Assembly (NCBI GenBank): GCA_037954235.1
Contig: JBBMOA010000006.1
Location: forward strand, 30,342,541 to 30,406,540
DNA: 64,000 nucleotides
Origin: Aulostomus chinensis
Taxonomy: Eukaryota > Chordata > Actinopteri > Syngnathiformes > Aulostomidae
Direction: 5' to 3'
A program made the position numbers and the translations under genes. This document shows, piece after piece, positions 10,859 to 23,163 of the stretch. Under the pieces are notes generated by a model. It saw nothing but the letters and a program-made list of their open reading frames with translations, ran no database searches and was not told the origin of the DNA. How positions within the stretch are numbered: the stretch's first letter is position 1; every line of letters starts with the position of its first letter.

Positions 10859-13400
10859 TTACTACAGTAGCAAAGGTAAGAAACTGCAAAATCACTGGAA
10901 AAATACAATAAAAGAAAGCTGTACTTGCCAAACTTTTGCTATATTTTGTTTATGCAGAAAGCTAAAGCTGGACTTTTCAAGTAGATCCTCACCATCTGAA
11001 GGGCAAAGCATCACACTGAGTTCCTGGCAGCAGCCACTCTCAGTCCACTGGCCAGTTATCGCAGCTTCCTGGCGTGTTCGGTTCGTTCACAGCGTGCTTG
11101 CTTTGTCTCACCAAAAACAGTTGCTGGGCATTTGTTCCATTGTACGCTATCTCCTCATCACCTGCTAGGCTGTTTGATGGTGGAGAGGCTCCATGTTATC
11201 TCCACTGCTGTTCCATTTGCATTACAGCCATAATTATCTGCTTGTATCTGATAAGCATTGTAATCAGATTTATCTGGTGACAGGCTCCCCCCCGCCCCCC
11301 ATGATTTAACACGTTAAACAAGAAAAGTGACTTCTATCCGACACGGTGGCAAAAAAACATCAGCTTGTTTCTTTGACTTGTCAGTTACAGAGACAAAGGA
11401 AGACCAAGCATTGTGGATTTAGGAGCTGAAAAAATAACAACATAACTTGTGCATGTCATGAAGTAATCTGAGTCTGTCTGTCTATATTAGAGAGATAAAG
11501 ATAAAGTGAGAGAACAAAAGGGAAGAAGACACCAGAAGAAAGGAGTCTTTCTGTCTGCGTGACACACAGCTCAGTTTGAAACAAAGCACCTGCTTATAAG
11601 ATTTAGTGGTTATCTAATTTGCATCAGAAGCAAAGGAAAACAACAAAAACCTTCTCCTAAATAACACAACACATTTTCTTATTTGAAACAGTAGATGAAG
11701 GCACAGTTAAATGTAAAGAAAAATATATCTCCTCCAGCTGCTTCCACACCGTCCTAGCTAGGTTTGATAGAATCTGCTTCACCCACTTGATGATGTTCTT
11801 TAGGACAAAGTACACACCAAAATACCTGAACTGAGGCCTGTTGAACTAGCTGTCTTGATCTGGTTCCTGGTGCAGTCCAAATAAACTCCGGTACAGAGCA
11901 TTTCTGGTGAGGATGTGACCCGACCCAACGACCAGCTTGAGCTACACGCCCTCTGTAAGCAACTTGGCACGTTTTGTTGCTGTTGGAATTCTTAGTGCTT
12001 TATGTTTTTCACCCCTGCATTCTGCATGGACCCAACAGTAGGAACCATCTGCTCCGGGGCTTCCAGAACCATCCCGCCAGGGCTAGCATTAATATTAGCA
12101 CTGATAGCCTTGTTCCTGGTGATGCTAGCGCTATCTCTGGAGGCCGACGGGGCACACTGCAGCATTTTGGGAACCACTGGCCCATGCAGGAAAGTAGGAT
12201 TTCTTACTTGGTCATAGTGGCTCATCAACTGATCCAAACCAGACCAAACGAAATGTAGAAACTAAACACTCTTAAAGCCTCCAACGACGTATCCGCATGA
12301 ATTTGCATGTCTCACACACAACTTCCCACATACATCAAACACACTCACACACGTGCAGCCATTACTTAGAGACATGTGGAAAATATTGAAGGTAGTGAAA
12401 GGCCTGTAAAGGGCAGCTGCAGTCCAACTGTGTAGGCATGTCGAGGAGACGGGAGAACAGCAGGGAGCCAGAAGGATGAGGTTAGAGGTGCAGCATCACG
12501 TCAACGAAATCAGCAGCACCCAGGGAGAGAGAACGCCGGTACATCATGTCCACCACTTTGCTTTCATACTGCATTATTTTTGTAATATTTATTGCCTCTG
12601 GCACTGAGTTCTTAAGGCTGCTGTGTCAACTGAGCTGCTAGTTGCTTAAATGAAATTTATAGACGATGCTCAGTCTTGAATCTTAATTCATTACAAATGA
12701 ACAAATAAACTGGGACAGAAAGTCATTTAACAGTTATGAGTAAAGTACTAGAGAGGCTTCATAGTTTAAACAAATTGATAAAATATGGAGTGAACCACAG
12801 GCGTAATCCATGTTTAATGCAGCATCATTGTCTGAGCTGTGAAATGCAATAAAGAGCTGTAGAGCTGCAAAGTACATTAGGGAGCCTGCATAAAAGAGTT
12901 AATACTTTAAGTCCAAGCATTCACTTACAGGATCAGAACCACAGCATCACGGATGAGGATTTCACCATGCAGACAGCCCGTTCCTGAGGAGTGTTGTTGT
13001 AAACCTGGAGAAACATCCTGGTGAACCGCGACACATGAGGGGTCTAATTCAGACTAGATCATTTAAAAAGGGACTATTTCAGGATAGTTTCAGCTTTCGA
13101 ACCAGAAGAAACAAGTCCTATTCAATATTCAAATTCTGATGAAGGACTGAAATCACACTTTGGTCTATGACTATAACACTTTGCTGGACCGGGCCTGCCG
13201 TAGCTGCTGTGTCAGACCTTCTACTGCAGCATATTATTGGCGTAAAGTGCTTGTGGGGTGCTGGTAGGGTCTATCTATGAAATGACTGATGTCATGGGGA
13301 TGCATGGATGTCAAGGGGGACATTGGTAAATGGCAGCATGTAGCAAGGTCGCCTCTCCATTTGTCTACCAGTGGGATAGTGAAGGGTCGCTGCCTAGCAG
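10857..13400. other. Unique non-coding sequence
   Basis: No gene is supported. A possible transposon end at 12145-12179 is listed separately. A short poly(C)-rich patch lies at 11287-11300. Opposing frames at 11974-12258 are mutually antisense and not coding-like. Confidence 0.5.
12145..12179 (-). mobile_element. Possible hAT/Charlie-like terminal fragment
   Basis: On the minus strand the text reads CAGTGGTTCCCAAAATGC and then AGTGTGCCCC. This resembles the widespread vertebrate hAT terminal motif CAGTGGTTC(T/C)CAAA..GTGCCCC. No partner end is seen within the neighbouring 1.5 kb, so this is at best a truncated end. Confidence 0.3.
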
Positions 13401-13535
13401 GGCTATAGCTCTGTGACTGCCTGACAACCTCCTGCGGCCCCGCGAGCAATCGTGGCCCTCCATCTTTTGTCACAGTGGGGATGTCTAGAACCGGCGTGGT
13501 GCAGAGCAAAGTGCCCTCCCCTCCCTTTCAGAGGC

Positions 13536-13760
13536 TCCCTCCACCTCCCGGAAGCATCCATCACAGCGTTCCCCAGTGGGGCGTGGGTAACGGATCGACT
13601 TTCCTCCGTAGCGCTAATCAATCCGACTCTCGCTGCCTCTCCCTGGGAACATTTATGGGCCGCCATAAAGCAGGCCTTTGGGGCATTACAGCACCCAGTA
13701 ATCCTGCTAAGTGAGCAATATTTCCCATCTCTGGAGCTGCAGTTAGACGTGCTCAGGCCA
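13536..13760. promoter_or_regulatory. Candidate cis-regulatory block with inverted CDX/HOX-like pair
   Basis: The block is repeat-free and moderately GC-rich. Near 13650-13668 it contains TTTATGG, four bases, then CCATAAA: an inverted pair of TTTATG/CATAAA words of the kind bound by CDX and posterior HOX proteins. CTAATCAATCCG and AGTAATCCTG lie nearby. Open frames exist on both strands (up to 132 codons) but have no domain or splice structure. Confidence 0.25.
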
Positions 13761-14700
13761 TAAATAGCAGAGTTAATCTGTGGCCATGACTTCTTGGCCA
13801 ACCCTCAGCAGTCACAACCCCAGCGGGACCAGGAGGGAGCCACCCGCCGGCCAAGGTAAAACAACGATGACATGGCCTTCTCTGATGAAGGTGTTGGACT
13901 GCTGCCTTGTGTTTTTCTGCCTCTCTGTAGTCTGACAGAGTAAAAACACTAATGCAGAACACACTAAAGGATTTTTAAGCTAATTCTAAAAATATGGCTT
14001 AAATGTAATGACCATATAAACCATCAGAGTAATCGTAAGACAGCACATAGCTGCCAGTTACGTGAAGACACAGGACCACACAGACAAGACGGAGCAGGCA
14101 TGACATGGATTTAAAGCGCTAACATGATTTGATTCTGTTCCACACAAGGACAGAACATCCAGTTGTGGTCAGATCAGTGTCATCTACTGTGGGTTCTACT
14201 CAATATCCCAGTTCCTTTATGAGTAGTAAAATCAAACATGGATCCAGTCATTAAGAATATGTCTGTAAACCCTGACAATAAGAATCAGTAGGCAGTTCCT
14301 AGAACATCTCAAAATCCCCGCAATCTGTAAATTATCCTCCAGTTATATACTAACAAAGTTATACTAATTTTATTAGATGTGAAGTGAAAGCCAATGACCA
14401 AAAAAAGCCCCATCATAAAATAAGCCACAAAAGGAAACCACTAAAGCAAAGAATCCGGCTATATTCTTTCAGACTTTCTGCCAAGGTCAGTGAGTTCTCC
14501 TCAAAGGGGAGCCACTTCCCCGTTTTATGCCCAGCTGAGTTAAAACGGATATGTCGATGTGCTACAGTAGTATTTCTTCAGAACATCTTAAAACAGGCCG
14601 TTTTCTCTCAGGGCACCAGTGGGAGTTCCATCTAGTAAAACACAGAAGACAGACGGCAGAGCTAGCCTGAGGTTGAGTGTAGCCAGAGGGCTACAGCACC

Positions 14701-14750
14701 GCCCCCCCCCTCCGCCCCCCTCCAATAACTGCTGCTGCTGCTGCTGCTGG
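14701..14750. repeat. C-rich tract plus (CTG)7
   Basis: Two C runs (CCCCCCCCC and CCCCCC) are followed by seven CTG units at 14729-14750. The trinucleotide run is short and not in a supported reading frame. Confidence 0.9.
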
Positions 14751-15461
14751 GGTTGATCCCATTTTATCTTATTTTATTCCACTCATCATGCATCAAAATG
14801 TCTCCCTGAGGTCCCTTTGGCTTTGAGCAGAGGCCTCTGTCTCTGTTTTGCTACAAGGCCAAGTCTCTCCATCACACCACAGGTGTAGGAGTCAAGGTCT
14901 CCAGCCCTCAGCAGCCCTGCTCCCCCCCGGCTGCCTGCTTATCAGTCAGGGAAGCTTGCTGACTTTTTAAGTCTTTGGTTCAGGTCAGAAACCTGACATT
15001 GTTTTTCCACTCAAACCGAGGCAGAAACATGACAGGTGTCCATGGAAACAACATTTGTGCAGATGTTTTCCATTCTTTGAGAATTCAGGTTTTTTTTTTT
15101 TAAACAAGTAAGGTCAGTTTCGCCGTGCTGCCAGACCTCTTGGGTAGAGAAGCGAGAACAACAGCGTGATTTACTCAAACGGAGGACAAACGATGGCTAA
15201 TGTTTTGAAGATGATTGCTGGGAGATATGGATTTTAAAGCGTATCATAGTATTTCATGGTATTTTTTTGCAGTAGAAATATAAGAGTCAGTCTGAAAATA
15301 GCATCGTAACCATGGTACAGTCTTGAGAGGCCTGCAGAAAAATGCAGAGACTCACCTATGTTATTATCATTACTGTGGTGCAAATCAGTTAATGACTCAA
15401 GTGTGTGACCTGTGGCTATGTTGTAAGTATAGAAAGTGAACATGAGGTGTGCTTCTGTCAG

Positions 15462-15701
15462 CTGGTTTGGAGGAAAGAATACAGAGGAGGGCGGGAGAGC
15501 CGACGGTGCTCGGCTGTAACAAGAGAAGCCATAAAAGTGGAGCTCAGTCCTGAGGAGCTGGTTTGGCTTGGACAAGCTGTAAAAGTAGCCGGTATTGGAC
15601 ATGATGCTGCTGTCCGGAGACATATTTTTTTCAACGAGAAATATCTGTCAAGACGGCAGCGGAAACAGCTGCTTGGTCTCTACTCTCCAAAACCACCACA
15701 G
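15462..15701 (+). CDS. Exon-like open block with possible GC donor, unknown product
   Basis: An open frame is bounded on the left by a pyrimidine-containing acceptor (gtgcttctgtcag) and on the right by CACAG followed by gcaagt. The latter matches the strong consensus of rare GC-AG donors. Between them lie exactly 80 codons, phase 0 at both ends. The translation is coherent and charged, with LSPEELVWLGQAV in the middle and RRQRKQLLGLYS near the end, unlike the random frame around it. I do not recognise the protein. It could be an orphan internal exon, a transposon remnant, or a conserved non-coding element that happens to be open. The open frame continues to 16026, and that downstream part does not look coding. 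An antisense frame covers part of it. Confidence 0.25.
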
Positions 15702-16480
15702 GCAAGTATAAATATGTGCTTTTTCCAGTTTCACCATTTCCATCATCCTTTTCTAATGCGACACATTAAAATATACATCAAAATCTGCTGTCAACTCCGA
15801 GGGTTTCCACTGCGTATGGTGCTTTTTACAAACAGAAAAACCACAGTGTGTTCCTACAAACCTCGTTCGGTAACACACCTACGAGCTGCTTCGCCCGAGT
15901 TTATTTGGGAGTGTAGAGAAAACACCTCTCCAACAAGGCTTGTTCTGCTAGTCTGGGCCACCTGTGGCGCACACCTGAGAATGAGTCCTGTGTTCCTACC
16001 GGCCCAAACAGACGGCACCGAGGGCTAAATGGGCCGAGGTCCAGTTTAACTGACCTAAAGAAGACCGACAGTCAAACGCTTGACAGTCCTACATGAGTTG
16101 ACTCCAAAAAAAATGTGAATAAAAATTAGCCACACAAATCAAAACGGGTGTGAAAATGTAAATATAAACACTCACGGGATAAATAATCGCCATAAAGGCC
16201 AGAATGAACAAATGGAAAGGCTCAAAAACATCTTTCCTTCTGTAAAAGTGCAAATAAAGGGCGCAGAATATTGACTATATAAAAGATTCTCATTATGTGG
16301 AGGATTACGATGAATGAGATGATGTGGCACAGCGCTGATGAGAATACGTACCTATCAATTCATTCATCATCGCTCTCAACGACGCCGTGACGTTGCTGCA
16401 AAGATGGTTGATTTGGTGAATGCTGAAGCACACAAGAAACTCAGCAGATAAAGCGGGAGTCAAAAGCAGAGTATCAAATT
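15702..16480. other. Unique non-coding sequence
   Basis: AT-rich text with no support for a gene, transposon or array. Confidence 0.45.
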
Positions 16481-17270
16481 GAATTAATTACATTAAATAC
16501 TGCAGTAGCTGAAATCACCAAATGTAAAATAAAATCTTTAAGAGCCCGCAGCAGCGTCACCCTGGCGAGAGGCCCGGCGGTATGGAAAGGAGCATGCGGC
16601 CCAGTTTGGTCGACCACAGGGCCTTTAGTCGACAGACTTGAATGGCTCTCACTTTCGATACCATCTTTCATTGGTGATTTTCTCTGAAGGAACCCCGACT
16701 TGTGCCTTGTCAGAACATGTTCTTTGATTCCTCCATTTGCTGCGCTTCGCCGTGCCTTCTTATGTCATATTTATAGTATCAACTAGCATGCAGCCATTTG
16801 TGGTTAACCGCTGCTGATGAATCTTGTCAAGCGTATTGTTCTGTTCTGCCCGCCCTCCTCTTTGAGGCAGTCTATGGAGGCCCCTCTCTGTTTGAGACTT
16901 GGGCACCATCCCAGAAGTCTTTGTCAGAGCTTTGTTAAGCCCAGTGAGGTTGTGGGGTGGTGATGGAGCCATGAGCGATACTAGAGTCCCACAAGTCGCC
17001 GCCGCTGATAGTCCGAGCCAAGTCTGAGTAATGCTCCAGGGCTCCCAAATCATTTCCACTTGGAAAAGGAATGAGCCCAAGTTACAATTGGATTCTTATG
17101 GTCTGGACAGCTCACAAGAATTCCTCTCATCATCCAGATATATCGTGGCCCCCCCAGTCAGGGGCCAACAAAAGCTGATGCAATCAAAGACCACGGATAC
17201 AGGAGCTGCTTCGGAGCTGGAACAGAAGATTGGACTGTTCCCCAGTGAGGCGATATTATCAGAGTAGGGC
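16481..17270. promoter_or_regulatory. Candidate cis-regulatory region (motif-based only)
   Basis: About 800 bp without simple repeats or transposon scars, unusual for this window. It contains TTAATTACATTAAATA at the left edge, TTTGTGGTTAACCGC (RUNX-like TGTGGTT) near 16800, and several CTTTGAT/ATCAAAG words of TCF/LEF or SOX type. Overlapping frames on both strands (up to 106 codons) are not coding-like. Low-diversity text of this type often marks conserved non-coding DNA. Confidence 0.22.
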
Positions 17271-17487
17271 TCAGTAGCCATGAACCTGTGATCCACTCCT
17301 CAACTCAACGCTCCGACTTCCTCACAGCCAGCAGACGATGAAGGAACGCGAAGCGTGGACATGACGGGACGATGACAAAGCAGGACTGACAGGAGACCTT
17401 TCCTCTATCTCTCCCAAAATCACCCTCATTATGTTCATTGAAAGAGTCCAATTAATCTTCCATCGTCAGCCGGTGGCTGTTTCTCAA

Positions 17488-17493
17488 ACACAC

Positions 17494-17528
<35 letters not shown>
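17488..17528. repeat. (CA)n microsatellite, about 20 units
   Basis: CA run with one CG interruption near the left end. Confidence 0.96.
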
Positions 17529-17532
<4 letters not shown>

Positions 17533-17879
17533 CAAATCTGCAATTAACACCAACCAAATTTATTTAGCACCACTTGCCTCAGCTTCTGACTCTCTCCAAT
17601 TATGCCTAATCAATTCCACCAGGAGGTAGCGGGAGGGGGTGTGGCTTGGGAGGTCACTGTCATTAGTCCACAAAGCCGCAGCAAACCCCTTGGCGCTAAC
17701 TAAAGGAGCTCGTGTCAGCAAGGTTGTCATGTGGCATTAACACAGACTGCACATAGAATATATAGGTAAAATACATGTTTAACAAATGGCTTCATTTTCT
17801 GGACCTGCAGGACACAGCTGCTTCCTCATAACACATGCAATTAGTGTTGCTGAACAGCAAACTGATATTCCAGCTGCCC

Positions 17880-18015
17880 CCCCGCCCCCAGTCCCTGATC
17901 TTGTCCCATTAATTGAGTTAATTGAAAAATGTGTGATAGAGACCAAAGGTGGCAGCAATAGGACGAGGACCTGGACTGCCCCGGAGTTTCCCCTCCATTG
18001 TCCCCTGGCAGGTAA
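17880..18015. promoter_or_regulatory. Candidate cis-regulatory block with paired homeodomain sites
   Basis: Between 17908 and 17926 the text CCATTAATTGAGTTAATTGA gives two TTAATTGA words spaced about 9 bp. This is the arrangement expected of paired or dimeric homeodomain binding. It is followed by GACCAAAGGTGGCAGC and, near 18012, GGTAATTAAATG. Confidence 0.25.
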
Positions 18016-18250
18016 TTAAATGTCCACGGAATCACTAAACTAAAAGCCTGCAGCTGCCAATAATCCTGAGAGCATCAAGGAGGCTGGACATGGAACAGGA
18101 AGTCAGAGAGTACGTTCTCTGATATGGAGGTGTGTATAAATAATGTAAAACTTATGTTGCTGTTCTCATGTCCCAACTTATTCTGCTGCAGCAGAAAATA
18201 TCCTCCCTAAATACAAGAACAGTCTAAAAACGACTGTAATCTTATGTGTA

Positions 18251-18466
18251 CATTTACACACACACACACATAAATATGTGTGTATACTCACACACAAATA
18301 TATTTCTTTATATATAAATACATATATGTATATATATGTATACATATACGCATACGCATATGTAAGTATATATCCTACATATATACACATACACATATAC
18401 ACACACGCACATATTTCTGTACGTATACATATCCACATTCACACACCTATGTATATATATAAATTA
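18251..18466. repeat. Degenerate CA/TA/TATG low-complexity tract
   Basis: A mixture of CACACA, ATATAT, TATGTATA and ACATATAC runs. It gives Tyr/Ile/Cys-rich pseudo-ORFs on both strands. Confidence 0.93.
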
Positions 18467-18903
18467 CTAGCACTCGCAGTAGACATAGTTAAGTTGCTCA
18501 CTGGACACATGCCATGCATTCAGAAGTCCTCCAGCATCCACAGGGGTGGTAACGTGCAGTCTCAGCGTGAGGATGTGAGTCAGACGTCTCAACCTGGTTG
18601 ACCCCTCACCATGAGCAGCTCATGAGCTGATGAAAAATGATAAGTGTTTCTAAAAGGACACCCTCGGACAGCAGCAACACACACGCTTTGGCCTCCTATT
18701 TTCCCCTCTTCTCACAACAAAGTGAGTAAAACATGTAGCAAGACAGCAGAATTAAAGCTACTTTGTCTCTTTCATGTAACAAGGAGCAGCACCAGAAGAA
18801 CCAGCAACTTAAACCTGTAAAACTGTCAGTGGAGGTGATGATGTTTAGCTCTGTCTCTCTGGTTATGTAACAGATATAACAGTGTCTTTATATAGGCAGG
18901 TGT

Positions 18904-19016
<113 letters not shown>

Positions 19017-19362
19017 CCCGGTGTGTCAATAGATGATTTTTAGTGCAACCTCAAACCAACACTGTTGTGTGTTTTTGTGTGTTCCCTTCCTTGCAGGCAG
19101 GTTGGCCTCCCTCAGGCATAGCAAGCTAGCATTTTGCCCCATTGCTGTGAAACCGAATCTCTACAATGGACGCAGACACTGGAAAGTCAAGCCCACTGAC
19201 TGGAATAACCATGTTACAAACCCGCCGTAAAACGCCACTAATATTTAATGCCTTGCTGTCAGGTCTGAAGGGTACAGGCGTACAGAGCAACTGTGCAGCC
19301 AAGTGTGTGTTCCTCTGCAAGGCTCACTGCATCTGATTGTGAGCGGAAAGAAAATATGAACA

Positions 19363-19366
<4 letters not shown>

Positions 19367-19428
<62 letters not shown>
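19367..19428. repeat. (GT)n microsatellite, about 31 units
   Basis: Uninterrupted GT run ending in GAGTGTGAG. Confidence 0.98.
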
Positions 19429-19429
<1 letters not shown>

Positions 19430-19830
19430 TGTGAGTAAGCCTGTAGCTGACAAATAAAAAACAACAATTTCTAGTTGTCTGACACACATAACCTGAACTT
19501 TTGTAGCTCACAGCGTTAACATTTTCCTTGCTTCCTCGCCACAGAACAGCCGGTGGCGAGTCCCTGACTAATCCACCGGGTGTATCAGGTGATGGAGGCA
19601 TCAGCAGGCCTGATAACATCTCAGTCTCTGGCAGGATCAGGTTTAAGAGGCACCTAGCTGGTGAAGCCAAGCTAATGGCAGCAGATATCAGATCCTGGCC
19701 TGTCACCGTCTAAACCCTCGGCTGGCGTAATCCTCTGATAATAGACACATTAAAAACCAAGATGCTGCTTAAACTGTCAACATGCCAGCCATCGCTAAGT
19801 TAATGAAAGGAAAAGTCAGAGATGACGAGA

Positions 19831-19869
<39 letters not shown>

Positions 19870-19870
19870 T
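19831..19870. repeat. (GCGT)10 tetranucleotide microsatellite
   Basis: Exactly ten perfect GCGT units. The alternating purine-pyrimidine sequence has strong Z-DNA-forming potential, and it holds two CpG per 8 bp, dense for this region. Confidence 0.97.
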
Positions 19871-21250
19871 CTTTCTCTGAACCTCCTGTCACCATAATCA
19901 GAACAGAAGTGGTTTGGTGAGTGACCAAACTTATATTAAACCAGGCAAATGTTATATTTTGTAATATTGATATTCCTGATAATCATGAATGGCGCCTTCA
20001 AAACCTCACAGTGATTAAGCATCTCCATGCCATCAAGTACAAACACATGTCCACATCCTCCGACTGAGCTTTTCATCCGTATCCAGGAACTGGCTGAGTT
20101 CAGCTCAGACTTTTTCTTGTGTAGTGAATGAGGTGATAAGTAATGTTTGAAATCTAAGTCCTAGGATTCTGCGAGTAGCAGGATTTTCATCGCCTGTTCA
20201 CTCACGATGACATGATCAAACTGCTATGCCAATGACCATCATTTGTGCTTTCCTAAATAACATGTTGAGATTTAAGCAGATGCAGATCCACACCACGTCG
20301 GGACAATAATACGACAGCAGTATTTATTGGTGCTAAGTATTCATCGATACCAGTAAAAATAACTGACAGAAACTTCAATAAATGCAACTCGCCACGAAGG
20401 CACATACGACGACGGTAACCAAGTCATATTCAGTGATGCTAATGCTACGAGTGAATCACCCAAAGGAAAACTGCCAATCATCTGTCTCTCTGTTTGTGAT
20501 TAATCTTCCTCCCCAGGCCTCATCTCCTCTGGTGTCCCTCAAGGTTCCTTACCTGGTCCACACCTCTGCTCCATTTCCTTGAGCACACGATCCAAAAACA
20601 TGACATTTCTCCCTGCTGTTCCACATCTGATACTCTCGATCTGCCTCCCCTAGAACTAGAGCTAGCTTACCTCGCTAACCTTAATGACAAGCTGCAAAGG
20701 TTGTTGCACACATTCAGTAAAGATGGTTGCTGATAAAAAAAATCTTGTTTTAAATGTCTCACTAATAAAAGGTTGAATTCAACCTTTGTTCTGAACTTTA
20801 TGAGGAGAGATCGAATATTATTGACATTGACAGAGCTCAAACATCGTTATCTCTCTCAGCTATATCGCCCCAGCTTCTGCGTGTGCTGCGTAAAGATTTT
20901 TGAGTGTGTGTTATCTGTGTGCGGTTCTAAAAATAGCCGTCTCCTCCTGACCTGAGTGCCTGGCTGTGGTAATTCTACAGTGCGGTGCATTACTTTCACA
21001 TCAGCAGCTGTTAAAGCAGAGACCCTACACTTGGCCAGTCCAAACACAGGCACCGTGGGATGCCTTCCACTTAAAACAAGCAGTGGGAGCACATTAACAT
21101 TTCAAGGTATCATGTCAAATGTGGGGAAACTGCTCTTGAATATTTCATGCGTGCCAGTATGAAGTGTATGTATCCCTCTGTGGCTGCGGCGTTGGCGGAG
21201 GTCGGGGGCTGGCGGCTTAGGGGGTGCTGGCAAAGATGAGATGTGAGCAT
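19871..21250. other. Unique non-coding sequence with a 20-bp palindrome
   Basis: No gene is supported. A perfect 20-bp palindrome centred on GAATTC lies at 20768-20787 and is discussed in the findings. Confidence 0.5.
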
Positions 21251-21254
21251 TCAG

Positions 21255-21480
21255 AGTGAAACTGGTGCGTACGGAGCTGCTTTACATCAGCGTCAGATGG
21301 GATCCCACTTTGAAGAGCAATTATTCTACCACTACTGGCTCATTAATTAAACCAAGAGCGACTGGGCTAATTTCACTCTGTGACCTCGCAGAAGGCGCTC
21401 ACAGCTCGCTGAACTGTTCATATAATATCCACTGTGTTACACATCTTACTGATAATTGGAGATGTTAGGTTCCTACGCTC
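21255..21480. promoter_or_regulatory. Candidate cis-regulatory block (motif-based only)
   Basis: Repeat-free text with GAGCAATTATTC, GGCTCATTAATTAAACC, GGGCTAATTTCAC and ACTGATAATTGG. These are closely spaced homeodomain-type cores within about 200 bp. Confidence 0.22.
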
Positions 21481-21892
21481 AGTGTCACATCTCAAGTCAG
21501 AGCCTTGGCTTTAATCACGTCACACCTCGCCAGAGGGACGTGTAAATGCCGTGTTTCGTATTAGAAGTTGTTCGTTTTGAGAAAAGTCTCATGTTACTGA
21601 TCCATAATCAAAATTATTACATAGCCAATGATCCCAATGGATGAGAACCCCCCCCCAACAATCATGTGACTTCACATATGTACTGAGAGTTCAACCCCTC
21701 AGGCCATCTCCTCCCCTTAGGGCTCAAGGGACAGCCCTTAACCCGCTTCGCTCTGAGGGGTCAGCCAGAAGAACCAAACCTCCATCTGGATCCAAGTCTT
21801 CAGGGACTGCTGGGGGGCATTTTAGCCCCCAGTCTGCCACTTCATCCCCCTGCCTCGGGGTGTACATGCTCTATTGTGCTAAAGCAATCACG

Positions 21893-21923
21893 CCCCCCCC
21901 CCCCCACACACACACACACACAC
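21893..21923. repeat. Poly(C) plus (CA)n
   Basis: About 13 C residues run directly into about 9 CA units. Confidence 0.95.
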
Positions 21924-22379
21924 CTCCTCTCTCTTTGTCTTACAAATGGCCTCTCCCACATCATTTTACATACACACTCCAACCACTGAGCTCTGGGGAC
22001 CGTCCAGGAAGTAATTGTGGCTTTTGTGCATGTACACCCCCCCCTTCCCTCAAAGGAGCTGCGCCCCCTTGTCAGCTGTCATCGTATAACTGCCTGGAGA
22101 CCCAGGGGCCTAATGACAGGATCTATAGTACATGAAAACACAATTATAGCCTTCGGTTCAATTGCTACTGCGTGAATGGCCTTTAAAACCGAACCAAACA
22201 CATGTTCTCCATTCTCGAGGAATATCACTGAGAACAATATCCCCTCAATCACAACCCATTAAAATAAATAGAACGTCGGTCTGGTTCTGAACATTTTAAA
22301 CACACCCTGGTTAAGCCCCTCCTGGCAGAGAGTGATGCTAATTATAGGATGGGCTTGACAAAAGCTGATATGGATATAT

Positions 22380-22540
22380 TTGACCTTGTGTGGCTCTGCT
22401 GCTTGTTTTAATGAGCTAAAACGAGTGATGGCGTCTGCAACCCACACAGGAGTCTCGGTGTTCCGCCGGCATTTCATTATCTCTGACAATGTTGTTTTCA
22501 TGGCAATATTTTGAAGCCACATTAAGCATCCATTACAAGA
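22380..22540. promoter_or_regulatory. Candidate cis-regulatory block (motif-based only)
   Basis: Repeat-free block with GTTTTAATGAGC, GGCATTTCATTATC, CTCTGACAATG and CACATTAAGC words. It lies between C-rich tracts. Confidence 0.2.
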
Positions 22541-22905
22541 CGCTGCAGGAAACACGTTGATGGAACCTGAACCCCCCCAACCCCCCAACCCCGGGCTCAA
22601 TTTTGCTTTACATTCAGCAGTCAAAATGGCAGGAGAGGAGAGACGGCCCTCAGTCTTTTTCAAATGGGAACAGTGACCCCCAATGGACGATGCGATACAA
22701 TCTGGTAAAGGGTTAATGCAGCATCACCCGGCACCTCCTCGTCAATGTGGGTGCAGTACCCCTCACATGCAGCAGGGGTCAGTGTTGCACCACAGCAAAA
22801 GTGAACCGTGAAAAAGGGAGAGGAAAGCTGTGGCTGCAAAGATCACATCTGTCTCAGTGACACCACTAATCCCATTTAATCCGTCTGAGTTAATGTCCAG
22901 TTTTG

Positions 22906-22926
22906 CCCCCCCCCCCCCCCCCCCCC
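22906..22926. repeat. Poly(C) run, 21 nt
   Basis: Uninterrupted C homopolymer. Confidence 0.96.
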
Positions 22927-23054
22927 AAGGCTCAGGGCTATGAAAACAAGGTCAGGGGTCTTGGCTGATCCCATTAATGTAGTCACTCTAATGGGCTAAA
23001 ATGGCAAAGATGACACTTAAACATACAGACGCAGCCAAACACTTCATCCACAGG

Positions 23055-23112
23055 GACTGACACACACACAAATGTACACACACACACACGTACACACACA
23101 TACACACACACA

Positions 23113-23160
<48 letters not shown>
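23055..23160. repeat. (CA)n microsatellite with interruptions
   Basis: CA-rich from about 23055, with TGTA and CGTA interruptions, becoming pure at about 23116-23160. Confidence 0.96.

Positions 23161-23163
<3 letters not shown>

Noticed and set aside
22259..22663. 134-codon minus frame
   Set aside because: It spans a candidate non-coding regulatory block and a C-rich tract, with no coding signature.
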